Source: Rhodoferax koreense (lineage in GTDB: Bacteria > Pseudomonadota > Gammaproteobacteria > Burkholderiales > Burkholderiaceae_C). From it: a stretch of DNA of 64,000 bases. Of the stretch, positions 17,166 through 25,407 are shown one piece after another. Each line of letters opens with the position of its first letter. Positions within the stretch are counted from its first letter, which is position 1. Made by a program: the position numbers and the translations under genes. The stretch lies in contig NZ_CP019236.1 of NCBI RefSeq assembly GCF_001955695.1, positions 5,332,001-5,396,000 on the forward strand, written 5' to 3'. Below the pieces are notes generated by a model. The model saw only the letters and a program-made list of their open reading frames with translations. It was not told the DNA's origin and searched no databases.

Positions 17166-18212
17166 ATGCACCGATCCATGCGCCCGATCCGCTTCCTGGG
17201 CATCGCCGCCGCCCTGTCGGCCCTTGCGCTGGCGTCGCAGGCGCAGCCGGCCGTCCCGCCCCTGGGCGGCATCTGGCCGGCGGGCGGCGGCTTCGTGTTC
17301 AAGGACAAGCCGAAGAAGGCACGTCAGGCCGTGAGCGGCATCGCCTGCGCCCCCAACGCACAGCGCCGCAACGTCTGCCTGCTGGCGGTGGACGAAGGCG
17401 TGTCGATGCCGTTCGCCCAAGTCGGCGACGGACGGTTGCAGCCAGACGGCCACAGCATCGCCCTGGGCCGGGACGGCGACGAACTGGACGCCGAAGGCGC
17501 GGCCACCGATGGTGCGTACTTCTACGTCACCGGTTCCCACGCCGTGAAGCGCCAGAGCTGCGCCGCCAATCCGGCGAGCCGGCACGTGTTGCGCTTCCGG
17601 CGCGATGCCGCCACCGGATGGCCGGCGCAGCCCCCGGACCTGAGGGACGCCACCCATCTGCCTGCGTTGCTGGCCACCTTGCCCGAACTCGCGGCCGCGA
17701 CGGCCCCTGGCGTGTGCCTGGGCCGTGGCGGCATCGACATCGAAGGCCTGGCGGTGCGCGCCGGCCGGCTTTTCTTCGGCCTGCGCGGACCGACGGCGCA
17801 GGACGCGGCCTTCATCGTCTCGGTCGATGCCGGTGCGTTGTTCGAAGGCGGCGATGCGAAGCCCAGGGTCCACCAGGTCAACCTGGGTGCGGGCCGCGGC
17901 CTGCGTGACCTGCTTGCGGTGCCCGACGGCATCCTGCTGCTGGCCGGCCCCGACGATGACCAGCGCAACGCCGACCTGCCCTGGACGGTGCTGCTTTGGG
18001 ACGATGCCGAAACGCCGGCGCCGAAGCCCCCCAGGCCCCCAAAGCCGCTGGCGACGCTGGACCTGCGCGGCGTTGCCAAGCGCGAATGCGACAAGGAGAT
18101 CAAGCCCGAAGCGTTCACCCTGCTCGATGCCAGCCCCGGACACTACCGGCTGCTGGTGCTGTCGGACGGGCTCTGCGACGGCGGCGCGCTGGCCTTCGAC
18201 ATTCCGCACTGA
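17166..18212 (+). CDS. Exported DUF3616-like protein
   Basis: A 348-residue protein beginning three bases after the cyclase stop, so likely co-transcribed. Signal peptide MRPIRFLGIAAALSALALAS with cleavage near AQA. Beta-propeller-like strand repeats follow: GDELDAEGAATDGAYFYVTGSH, RGGIDIEGLAVRAGRLFFGLRGP and LRDLLAVPDGILLLAGPDDD. The DxEGxA and LFFGLRGP motifs are what I recall for DUF3616. A Pro/Lys-rich segment sits near residue 290. Function unknown; a periplasmic sensor or binding propeller is conceivable given the neighbouring cyclase, but unproven. Confidence 0.75.
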   Translation: MHRSMRPIRFLGIAAALSALALASQAQPAVPPLGGIWPAGGGFVFKDKPKKARQAVSGIACAPNAQRRNVCLLAVDEGVSMPFAQVGDGRLQPDGHSIALGRDGDELDAEGAATDGAYFYVTGSHAVKRQSCAANPASRHVLRFRRDAATGWPAQPPDLRDATHLPALLATLPELAAATAPGVCLGRGGIDIEGLAVRAGRLFFGLRGPTAQDAAFIVSVDAGALFEGGDAKPRVHQVNLGAGRGLRDLLAVPDGILLLAGPDDDQRNADLPWTVLLWDDAETPAPKPPRPPKPLATLDLRGVAKRECDKEIKPEAFTLLDASPGHYRLLVLSDGLCDGGALAFDIPH

Positions 18213-18253
18213 GCCGGCGGCGTTCTCGCCTGCCCTCATCCACCCTGATCCGC

Positions 18254-19342
18254 TCAAACCCGGATCTTCTCCAGCCCCGCCCAGTCGAACGTGATGCCGT
18301 GCCCAGGCCGGTCCGGCGCGATGGCCACGCCGTCTTCGATGCGCAACGGTTCGGCAATGTAGCGTTCCAGCCCGAAGCCATGGGCCTCCAGGTAGCTGCG
18401 GTTCGGGCAGGCGGCCAGCAGGTGCACGGTCACGTCGTGGGCCCCGTGCGAAGTCACCGGCATGTTGAAGGCCTCGGCCAGCCGCGCGATCTTCATGAAC
18501 GGGGTGACGCCGCCGCAGTTGGTCACGTCGGGCTCAGGGAAACTCAGCGCGCCGGCCGCCACGTATTGCTTGAATTCCCACAGGCTGCGCAGGTTCTCGC
18601 CGGCCGCAAGCGGCACGCCGCCCTCGCGCAGGATGCGCGCATGGCCGGCCGGATCGTCGGGGATGGTCGGCTCCTCGATCCAGCCCAGGTCGAACGGCTG
18701 CAGCGCCCGCGCGGCACGGATGGCTTCGTCCACGCCCCATTTCATGTTGGCATCGACCATCAACGGGAAACCTTCGCCCAGGTGGGCCCGCATGGCCTTC
18801 ACGCGTTCCACGTCCTCATGCAGGCGCGCGCGGCCGACCTTCATCTTGATCGCACGAAAACCCTTGGCGAGGTTGCCGTCGGTCTGGCGCAGCAGGTCGG
18901 GCAGGGGCAGTTCGAGGTCGATGCCGCCGGCATAACACGGCACACGCGGGTCGTAGCCGCCCAGCAGGTTCCACAGCGGCAGGCCGACACGCCGCGCCTT
19001 CAGGTCCCACAGTGCCATGTCGAACGCCGACAGCGCCAGCACCGTCGGCCCGCCACGGCCACCGTAATGCAGCGCCCACCAGGCCTTGTGCCAGAGGCGC
19101 TCGATGTGGTCGGTCTCTTCACCGGCCATGATCTCCGGAAACTCGCGCGCGAGCACCGCATCCACCGCCGCGCCGTTGCGGCCCACGGTGAAGGTGTAGC
19201 CCGTGCCCTCGGCGCCATCCGCATCGCGCACGCGCACGGTGTTGAGTTCGAAGGCCAGCATCTGGCCGTGCATGGAATCGGAAAGCACCACCGGCAGCGG
19301 GATGCGGTAGAAGCCAGGAGTGATGTCGGCGATACGGGGCAT
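18254..19342 (-). CDS. Mandelate racemase/muconate lactonizing-family enzyme
   Basis: A 362-residue enolase-superfamily enzyme. It abstracts a proton alpha to a carboxylate, using Mg2+. The active-site set is complete: general-base lysines K166 and K168 (AIKMKVG), metal ligands D197 (MVDANMKW), E223 (WIEEPTIP) and E249 (AAGENL), D272 (PDVTNCGG) and H299 (TSHGAH). The His on the seventh strand plus KxK points to racemase or sugar-acid dehydratase subgroups. It lies downstream of a LysR gene on the same strand, opposite a lactonase/SDR operon, which makes a role as a sugar-acid or hydroxyacid dehydratase attractive. Substrate unknown. Confidence 0.88.
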   Translation of the reverse strand: MPRIADITPGFYRIPLPVVLSDSMHGQMLAFELNTVRVRDADGAEGTGYTFTVGRNGAAVDAVLAREFPEIMAGEETDHIERLWHKAWWALHYGGRGGPTVLALSAFDMALWDLKARRVGLPLWNLLGGYDPRVPCYAGGIDLELPLPDLLRQTDGNLAKGFRAIKMKVGRARLHEDVERVKAMRAHLGEGFPLMVDANMKWGVDEAIRAARALQPFDLGWIEEPTIPDDPAGHARILREGGVPLAAGENLRSLWEFKQYVAAGALSFPEPDVTNCGGVTPFMKIARLAEAFNMPVTSHGAHDVTVHLLAACPNRSYLEAHGFGLERYIAEPLRIEDGVAIAPDRPGHGITFDWAGLEKIRV

Positions 19343-19357
19343 TGGAAAACCTTGTCA

Positions 19358-19374
19358 GCTACGATTTAAATAGC
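19358..19374. repeat. Short AT-rich inverted repeat element, copy 1
   Basis: GCTACGATTTAAATAGC: GCTA and TAGC arms around nine AT-rich bases, in the gap between the LysR gene and the enolase-family gene. The same arm-and-core design occurs at 38802-38818 and partly at 40930-40942. The AT-rich core stands out from the local GC-rich sequence. Confidence 0.5.
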
Positions 19375-19419
19375 ATCTCACGTCGATCCGTCCTCGGCCA
19401 TCGGTGTTTTCCGTGATAT

Positions 19420-20334
19420 TCAACGGGCTTTGGCCACCTGCGCCGGGCTCCCGCCGTAATGCTCGAGCGCCAGCGCGCGCAGCAATTGCACCGCGAACCG
19501 GCTCGGCTTGGTGGCCGGGCGCGCCTTGGGCACGGCCAGTACCAGGCGGTTGCGGATGGCCGGCGACTGGATCGGCGCCATGTGCAATGGCTGGTCGTAG
19601 GTCCACAGCCTGAGCGCACTCTGCGGCAACACGGTGTGCGACACCCCGCGCGCCACCAGCGACAGGACGGTCTGCACGGAATCCACCTCGGCCACGACCT
19701 GCAGCGGCAGCCCTCGCGGCCGGGTTTCGCGTTCGAGCAACTGGCGCAAGGCGTTCGGGCCGCTGGGCATCACCAGCGGCAATGCGGCCACGTCGGCGAG
19801 CCGTACGCGGCGCGGCAGGGGGGCCGGCCCGATCAGCACCAGCGGCTCGCGCGCCAGGGTTTCCTCCTCGATCTGCGGCGAGTGCGGCGGATCGAACAGG
19901 ATCGCCATGTCGAGCTTGCCGGCCACCACCCATTCGCGCAGCCGGATGCTCAGGCCTTCGACCATGCTGATGATCGCGTCCGGATATTCGGCGCGGAAGC
20001 GCTCCACCAGGTCGGCCGTGAGCACATGCGCCACCCGCGGCGGCAGGCCGACGATGACACGCCCGCGCGGGCTGGCCTGGCGCTCGAACATGTCGGCCCG
20101 GGCCCTGTCGGCCAGTTCGAAAATGCCGCGTGCGTGGGCCAGCAACGCCAGCCCGGCCTCGGTGGGTTCGGCACCGCGGCCCGTGCGCACCAGCAACGCC
20201 TGCCCGACCTCCTGCTCCAGCAGCAGCACCTGGCGGCTGAGCGCGGGCTGCGACATGTGCAACGCCGCCGCGCCGCGGCTGAAGCTGCCGCCTTCGACAA
20301 CGGCCACGAAGTAATGCAAGCGCGTGAGGTCCAT
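19420..20334 (-). CDS. LysR-family regulator of the catabolic cluster
   Basis: A 304-residue LysR-type activator. N-terminal winged helix: MDLTRLHYFVAVVEGGSFSRGAAALHMSQPALSRQVLLLEQEVG, ending in TEAGLALLAHAR. The effector domain begins at RVIVGLPPRVAHVL. It is divergent from the lactonase gene (114 bases between starts) and followed on its own strand by the enolase-family enzyme 77 bases on, so it probably controls both directions. The inducer is likely a pathway intermediate. Confidence 0.92.
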   Translation of the reverse strand: MDLTRLHYFVAVVEGGSFSRGAAALHMSQPALSRQVLLLEQEVGQALLVRTGRGAEPTEAGLALLAHARGIFELADRARADMFERQASPRGRVIVGLPPRVAHVLTADLVERFRAEYPDAIISMVEGLSIRLREWVVAGKLDMAILFDPPHSPQIEEETLAREPLVLIGPAPLPRRVRLADVAALPLVMPSGPNALRQLLERETRPRGLPLQVVAEVDSVQTVLSLVARGVSHTVLPQSALRLWTYDQPLHMAPIQSPAIRNRLVLAVPKARPATKPSRFAVQLLRALALEHYGGSPAQVAKAR

Positions 20335-20352
20335 GCGCCGAAGTATGGCCCA

Positions 20353-20387
20353 TGCTTTCTGCAAATAGCTGGTATCGGCATAAAGCA
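20353..20387. promoter_or_regulatory. Possible LysR binding region
   Basis: In the divergent LysR/lactonase gap, TGCTTT (20353-20358) and AAAGCA (20382-20387) form a perfect six-base inverted pair around an internal ATA-N5-TAT. LysR regulators bind spaced dyads like these between divergent promoters. Assignment rests on position and symmetry only. Confidence 0.35.
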
Positions 20388-20448
20388 GCACACGAACGGA
20401 CCCGCGAACCGCACAATCCCGGCACGAACAACGGAGACAGAACCGACC

Positions 20449-21318
20449 ATGGCCAACGAAGCAGTGCTGACCTACAACCCCCGCCCGACCGCGCCCCGGC
20501 TGGCGCTGCCCGCCGGCGCATGCGACAGCCACGTCCACGTGTTCGGACCCGCGGCGCGCTTCCCGTTCGATCCCGCGCGCGGCTTCACGCCGGTGGACGC
20601 ACCCAAGGAAGCGCTGTTCGCCCTGCACCGCCTGCTGGGCATCGAGCGCTGCGTGATCGTGCAGTCGCTGATCCACGGGTTCGACAACCGCGTGGTGGAA
20701 GACGCCATCGCCGCCGGTGGCGGCCGCTACCTCGGCGTGGCGCTGGTGCCGCTGGACGTGCCCGACGCCGAGCTCGCACGCCTGGCTGCGGCGGGCTTTC
20801 GCGGCGTGCGGTTCAACTTCATGAGCCACCTGGCCAGCCCCGCCGGCATCGAAGGCGTGGTGGCCTTCACACGGCGGCTGGCGCCGCTGGGCCTGCATCT
20901 GCAGGTGCATTTCGAAAGTTCGCTGATCCACAGCCTGGCCGAGCCGTTGGCGCGCAGCGCCGTGCCGGTGGTGATCGACCACATGGGGCGCGTGGACGCC
21001 ACGCTCGGCAGAGACCATGCCGACTTCCAGGCGTTGCACCGGCTCATGCACAACCCGCTGTTTCGCGTGAAGGTCAGCGGCATCGACCGCGTGGTCGGCG
21101 GCAGCGACTACACCGCCGGCGTCGCCCTGGCGAAGCGGCTGGTGCAGGACTTTCCCGAGCGCTGCCTCTGGGGCACGGACTGGCCGCACCCGAACCACCA
21201 CCACGTGCCCGACGACGCCGTGCTCGTCGACAGCCTGGCGCAGATCGCGCCCGACGAGGCCAGCCGCCAGCAACTGCTGGTGACGAATCCACAGCACTTC
21301 TACCGGTTCGCAGCATGA
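20449..21318 (+). CDS. LigI-like amidohydrolase/lactonase
   Basis: A 289-residue COG3618-type amidohydrolase. The first metal-motif is CDSHVHVFGP (H28, H30); further family motifs are DAPKEALFALHRLLGIERCVIVQ, GFRGVRFNF, VIDHMGR and CLWGTDWPHPN with the catalytic Asp. The stretch from FTPVDAPKEALFAL to IVQSLIHGFDNR is strikingly like 2-pyrone-4,6-dicarboxylate lactonase (LigI). After RFNF the residues read MSHL, where I recall a second basic substrate contact in LigI, so the substrate may differ. It overlaps the SDR start by ATGA. Function: hydrolysis of a lactone in the cluster's pathway. Confidence 0.85.
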   Translation: MANEAVLTYNPRPTAPRLALPAGACDSHVHVFGPAARFPFDPARGFTPVDAPKEALFALHRLLGIERCVIVQSLIHGFDNRVVEDAIAAGGGRYLGVALVPLDVPDAELARLAAAGFRGVRFNFMSHLASPAGIEGVVAFTRRLAPLGLHLQVHFESSLIHSLAEPLARSAVPVVIDHMGRVDATLGRDHADFQALHRLMHNPLFRVKVSGIDRVVGGSDYTAGVALAKRLVQDFPERCLWGTDWPHPNHHHVPDDAVLVDSLAQIAPDEASRQQLLVTNPQHFYRFAA

Positions 21319-22142
21319 CAGGCGAAACGATCTTCAAACCCTCTGCGCGCCGGCTCGATGGCAAGGTCGCGCTCATCACCGGCGCCGGCTCGGCCGGCCC
21401 GGGCTGGGGCAATGGCCGCGCCATCGCGGTACGCTTCGCCGAGGAAGGTGCGTCGGTGTTCGGCGTGGACCGCCAGCCGGCCAGCATGGCGGAAACCGCC
21501 GAGCGCATCGCGGCCGCACACGGCACCTTTGCCACCGGCAGCTGCGACGTGACGCAGAGCGACTCGATCGCGGCCATGGTCGAAGCCTGCATCGCGCGAT
21601 TCGGCCGCATCGACATCCTGGTCAACAACGTGGGCGGCTCGGCCAAGGGCGGGCCGGTGGAAATGGCGGAGGACATCTGGGACGCCCAGGTGGACCACAA
21701 CCTGAAGAGCGTGTTCCTCACCTGCAAACACGTGTTGCCCCACATGCTGGCCCAGGGCAGCGGCGCCATCGTCAACCTGTCTTCCACCTCGGGCCTGCGC
21801 TGGACCGGCGCGGCACAGATCGCGTATGCCGCCACCAAGGCCGGCGTGATCCAGTTCTCGCGCGTACTGGCCGTGCAATACGCCGCCCAGCACATCCGCG
21901 TGAACTGCGTGGTGCCGGGCCAGCTGCACACGCCGATGGTGGAGACCCGGCTCGCCGGGCAGCGCGCGGGCGGCGACGTGGCCGCACTGCTGGCGCAACG
22001 CCAGTCGCGCATCCCGCTGCCCTTCATGGGGGACGGCCGGGACACCGCGGCGGCGGCACTGTTCCTCGCGTCGGACGAAGCACGCTTCGTGACGGGCACG
22101 GAAATCATCGTCGATGGCGGCATGTCCGTCCGCTGCGACTAG
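21315..22142 (+). CDS. Short-chain dehydrogenase/reductase
   Basis: A 275-residue classical SDR, NAD(P)-dependent. Rossmann motif KVALITGAGSAGPGWGNGRA, structural NNVGG, and catalytic Ser...Tyr171xxxLys175 (SSTSG ... IAYAATKAG). The glycine-rich loop is longer than usual (GAGSAGPGWGNG). The C-terminal VTGTEIIVDGG is standard. Asp after the second strand (VFGVDRQP) favours NAD. Coupled to the lactonase, it probably oxidises the alcohol or sugar whose lactone the neighbour opens. Confidence 0.92.
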   Translation: MTGETIFKPSARRLDGKVALITGAGSAGPGWGNGRAIAVRFAEEGASVFGVDRQPASMAETAERIAAAHGTFATGSCDVTQSDSIAAMVEACIARFGRIDILVNNVGGSAKGGPVEMAEDIWDAQVDHNLKSVFLTCKHVLPHMLAQGSGAIVNLSSTSGLRWTGAAQIAYAATKAGVIQFSRVLAVQYAAQHIRVNCVVPGQLHTPMVETRLAGQRAGGDVAALLAQRQSRIPLPFMGDGRDTAAAALFLASDEARFVTGTEIIVDGGMSVRCD

Positions 22143-22165
22143 ACCAATCAACAGGAGACAACACC

Positions 22166-23146
22166 ATGAAGCCTTTCCAACCCCTGCGGCGCCACGCGTT
22201 GCACTCACTCGTCGCCGCACTGGCGCTCGCCTGCGCACCCGGCGCCTTCGCGCAGGACAAGGTCACGCGCATCGTCGTGGCCTTCCCGCCCGGCGGGCCG
22301 GTGGACTTCGTGGCGCGCACCCTGGGCGAACAACTCGGCAAGGAGCTGGGCCAGCAGGTCATCATCGAGAACAAGGCCGGCGCCAATGGGGCGATCGCGG
22401 CCGAATACGTGTCGCGTTCCGCACCGGATGCGCACACGCTTTGGCTCACCAGCGTGGGCGCGGTGGCCATCAACCCGTCGCTCTACGAAAAGTTGTCCTA
22501 CGACCCGGTGCGCGACCTCACGCCGGTGACGCTGGTGGTGCGCAACGTCGAGGTGCTGGTGGTCAACGCCAGCGCACCGTACAACACCGGTGCCGAATTC
22601 GTGGCCGCGGCCGGGAAAAGTCAGCAGCCGCTGACGCTGGCTTCCTCCGGCACCGGCAGCGTGCCGCACCTGGCCATGGAACAGCTGGCCGACGCCTCGA
22701 AGACCAAGCTGCTGCATGTGCCCTACAAGGGTGCCGCGCCGGCCATCAACGACGTGCTGGCCGGCCACGTGAACGGCTTCTTCGGCGACATTCCCGGGCT
22801 CATCGGCTTCATCAAGGCCGGCAAGCTCAAGCCCATCGGCATTGCCGCCGCCAAGCGCCATCCGCTGCTGCCCGAAGTGAAGACGTTCGCAGAGATGGGC
22901 GTGCCCGGCGTCGACTCGGACAACTGGTACGCGATGTACGCCGCCAAGGGCACGCCCGCAGCCGAGGTGGACCGCATGAACCAGGCCCTGCGCCGCACGC
23001 TGGAGACCGAGTCGGTGAAAAGCCGGTTGATGGCCTCGGGCGCGGAGCCGGCACCGTCCACGCCCGCAGAACTGGCCGCACTGCAAAAGACCGACGCCGC
23101 CAAGTGGTCGGCCATCGTGGTCGGCAAGAAGATCAAGCCCGACTGA
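22166..23146 (+). CDS. Bug/TctC-family receptor of the catabolic cluster
   Basis: A 326-residue periplasmic receptor with signal peptide ending GAFA. Family motifs: VTRIVVAFPPGGPVDFVAR, ENKAGANGAIAAEYV, DAHTLWLTSVGAVAINPSLY, VPYKGAAPAINDVLAGHV. AGGAGA lies 9 bases ahead of the ATG. Unlike the orphan copy near the left end, this one sits inside an operon with a lactonase, SDR and CMD-family gene, so it likely delivers the pathway substrate, a carboxylate. Confidence 0.93.
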   Translation: MKPFQPLRRHALHSLVAALALACAPGAFAQDKVTRIVVAFPPGGPVDFVARTLGEQLGKELGQQVIIENKAGANGAIAAEYVSRSAPDAHTLWLTSVGAVAINPSLYEKLSYDPVRDLTPVTLVVRNVEVLVVNASAPYNTGAEFVAAAGKSQQPLTLASSGTGSVPHLAMEQLADASKTKLLHVPYKGAAPAINDVLAGHVNGFFGDIPGLIGFIKAGKLKPIGIAAAKRHPLLPEVKTFAEMGVPGVDSDNWYAMYAAKGTPAAEVDRMNQALRRTLETESVKSRLMASGAEPAPSTPAELAALQKTDAAKWSAIVVGKKIKPD

Positions 23147-23151
23147 AGCCC

Positions 23152-23667
23152 ATGCGCATCCCACCCATTCCCCCCGGAACCCGCCCCGAACTCGCCGCGC
23201 AGGAAGCGCAGATCCTGGCCGAACGCGGCCGCATCTCGCCGCTGTACCAGGTGTTGCTCAACAGCCCGCCCGTGGCCCAAGGCTGGGAGCAGATGCTGTC
23301 GGCCATCCGCAACCGCAACAGCCTGCCGGCCGGGCTGCGCGAACTGGTGATCCTGCGCGTGGCGGTGCTGAACCGCGCAGCCTACGAATTCGACGCCCAC
23401 GTGCCGCATGCGCTCGCCGGCGGCGTGACGCAGGCGGCCATCGATGCCACCCGGCAGCCCGTCTTGCCCGACGGTCTGTTCTCCGCCGACGAACGGCTGG
23501 TGCTCGAACTCACCGACGCGATGACACGCGACATCGAGGTGCCTGACGCGCTGTTCGACCGTGTGCGCGCCCGTTTCGATGGCCAGGCGCTGGTCGACCT
23601 CACCGCTACCGTCGCGGCCTACAACATGGTGTCGCGTTTTCTCGTGGCGCTGCACATCGGACATTGA
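23152..23667 (+). CDS. Carboxymuconolactone decarboxylase-family protein
   Basis: A 171-residue CMD/AhpD-fold protein, five bases after the Bug gene. Matches: RISPLYQVLLNSPPVAQGWEQML, LPAGLRELVILRVAVLNRAAYEFDAHVPHAL, and the terminal helix LVDLTATVAAYNMVSRFLVAL. The CxxC of peroxidatic AhpD is absent: the YEFDAHVPHA position has Tyr/Phe and His instead, so it is of the decarboxylase/dehalogenase-like branch rather than a redox enzyme. With LigI-like and SDR neighbours it may process an aromatic ring-cleavage product. Confidence 0.85.
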   Translation: MRIPPIPPGTRPELAAQEAQILAERGRISPLYQVLLNSPPVAQGWEQMLSAIRNRNSLPAGLRELVILRVAVLNRAAYEFDAHVPHALAGGVTQAAIDATRQPVLPDGLFSADERLVLELTDAMTRDIEVPDALFDRVRARFDGQALVDLTATVAAYNMVSRFLVALHIGH

Positions 23668-23672
23668 GAACG

Positions 23673-24293
23673 ATGAATGATCTGATCCTGCTGCAGATGC
23701 CGGTCGACGGCGCTCTGGCCGATCCGGGCGACTGGGCGCGCCTGGACGCCGCGTGCCGAAGCGGCCTGTCTTGCGCCGAAGCCGCGCCGTTGGTGGCGGG
23801 CGTGCGGCGCATTGCCTGGTCGGCCAAGGGCGGCGTCGGTTATGCGTACCTCGAGCCTGCCGGCAACGCCAGCGCGTCGAGCCTTGCCGCACTCGTCGAG
23901 ATGTTCACCCAGCACACCGGATGGGCCGGAGAAGTCCGCGCCTCGCGGCTCGAGCAGGTCTTCGACACGCCCGGCGCCTCGGCCGGCCAACGCGCCGACT
24001 TCCACTACGCGGTGGAGATGGACCCCGACGACGGCTGGATGCCCGAGATCGCCCGCTGGTACGACACCGAACACATGCCGGGGCTGGCCGCCGTGCCAGG
24101 CTGCATCCGCGCCTCGCGGTTCCTGAACCACGGCCACGGCCCGCTCTCGCTCGCCTGCTACGACCTCGTGACGGAAGACACGCTCGGCTCGCCGCCCTGG
24201 CTGGCCGTGCGCGCCACGCCCTGGAGCGACATCACCCGGCCGCATTTCACCAACACGCGGCGCACCATGTTTCGCATCGCACACCAGTCATAA
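23673..24293 (+). CDS. Dimeric alpha/beta barrel (EthD-like) protein
   Basis: A 206-residue protein starting MNDLILLQMPVDGALADPG. Its second half has FHYAVEMDPDDGWMPEIARWYDTEHMPGLAAVPGCIRASRFLN, the pattern of ferredoxin-like alpha/beta barrels (WYDTEHMP ... PG ... ASRF), also seen in EthD-type proteins. The first half may be a degenerate second copy of the fold. Five bases after the CMD gene, last of the operon. Catalytic role unknown; such folds occur in isomerases and monooxygenases of aromatic pathways. Confidence 0.7.
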   Translation: MNDLILLQMPVDGALADPGDWARLDAACRSGLSCAEAAPLVAGVRRIAWSAKGGVGYAYLEPAGNASASSLAALVEMFTQHTGWAGEVRASRLEQVFDTPGASAGQRADFHYAVEMDPDDGWMPEIARWYDTEHMPGLAAVPGCIRASRFLNHGHGPLSLACYDLVTEDTLGSPPWLAVRATPWSDITRPHFTNTRRTMFRIAHQS

Positions 24294-24332
24294 TGCACCG
24301 GGATGGTGCAGCCACTGGGGATCACAGGCAGA

Positions 24333-24360
24333 ATGGCGGCTTCACCGCGCCGCCATCTTT
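24333..24360 (+). terminator. Hairpin after catabolic operon
   Basis: ATGGCGGC and GCCGCCAT form a perfect eight-base stem around an eight-base loop (TTCACCGC), followed by CTTTC. A smaller TGCACC/GGTGCA hairpin (24294-24310) lies just upstream at the stop codon. Good stem, weak T-run; likely ends the lactonase operon. Confidence 0.5.
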
Positions 24361-24399
24361 CATGTCATCCGCCTGTTATCGCATCCCGCGCCGTCTCCG

Positions 24400-25407
24400 A
24401 TGAGCAGCGCCGCCGCTGCCCGCCATGCCGCCAACCGCCGCGGCGTCCTCGCCATGCTGGCCGCGATGGCCAGCTTCATCGCCAACGATGCCCTGGTGAA
24501 ATACACCAGCCAGACCCTGCCGGCGGCGCAGTTGATCTTCCTGCGGGGTGTCATGGCCTGCCTGGTGGTGCTGGCGGTGGCGCGGGCCATGGGTGTGCTG
24601 CCGCAGGTCCGCATGACTGGCCAGCGCTGGGTGGTGGCGCGGGCCTTGGCCGACACCGCGGCGACCATGCTCTACCTCACCGCCCTCTTCCACATGCCGA
24701 TCGGCAACGCCACCGCGATCAACCTCGCTGGGCCGCTGTTCATCACGGTCTTCGCCGCCTGTTTCCTGGGTGAGCGGGTGCGCGCCTCGCGCTGGCTGGC
24801 CATCGGCCTGGGTTTCCTTGGCGTGCTGCTGGTGATCCAGCCCAAGGCCAGCGGCTTCAACGGTTATGCGCTGTTGGCGCTGGTGGCCACGGCGTTCCAC
24901 GCCACGCGGGACCTGCTCACGCGGCGCATCCCGGCGGGCGTGCCGGTGATCCTGATCACGCTGGCCACGGCCGTGGCGGTGGCCGCGGTCTCGGGCGCGG
25001 TGTCCCTGGTGCAGGGCTGGAGCCCCTTCGGCTGGCGCGAAACCCTTTGCCTGGCGCTGGCCTCGGTGCTGCTGTCGCTGGGCTACTACCTGCTGGTCTA
25101 TGCCATGCGCCAGGGCGAGATCTCGCTGGTGACACCGTTTCGCTACAGCACGCTGCTGTTCGCGGTGTTGATCGGCTTCGTCGTCTGGGGCGACCTGCCC
25201 AACGCGCTGGCCTGGTGCGGCATCGCGCTGCTGATCGGCTCGGGCCTGTTCATGCTGCAGCGCGAAGCCGCACGGGTGCGCAAGGCGGACCTGGTCGCGC
25301 CACCGATCCCCCAGGCCATCGAAGCCACGGCCACAGGCGGTGTGGCTCCGCTGTGCCCCAGCGAGGCAGTGCAGCCGGTACCCCGCGGCGAGAAGTCGGC
25401 CCGATGA
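24400..25407 (+). CDS. EamA/DMT-family permease
   Basis: A 335-residue drug/metabolite transporter with ten predicted membrane helices in two EamA halves (about 14-140 and 150-285). Signature segments: AAMASFIANDALVKYTSQTLPAAQLIFLRG, TALFHMPIGNATAINLAGPLF and FAACFLGERVRASRWLAIGLGFLGVLLV; second half YAMRQGEISLVTPFRYSTLLFAVLIGFVVWGD. A 45-residue hydrophilic tail follows. Its stop overlaps the HPP-CBS start (ATGATG). Likely an exporter of small metabolites; substrate unknown. Confidence 0.9.
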   Translation: MSSAAAARHAANRRGVLAMLAAMASFIANDALVKYTSQTLPAAQLIFLRGVMACLVVLAVARAMGVLPQVRMTGQRWVVARALADTAATMLYLTALFHMPIGNATAINLAGPLFITVFAACFLGERVRASRWLAIGLGFLGVLLVIQPKASGFNGYALLALVATAFHATRDLLTRRIPAGVPVILITLATAVAVAAVSGAVSLVQGWSPFGWRETLCLALASVLLSLGYYLLVYAMRQGEISLVTPFRYSTLLFAVLIGFVVWGDLPNALAWCGIALLIGSGLFMLQREAARVRKADLVAPPIPQAIEATATGGVAPLCPSEAVQPVPRGEKSAR

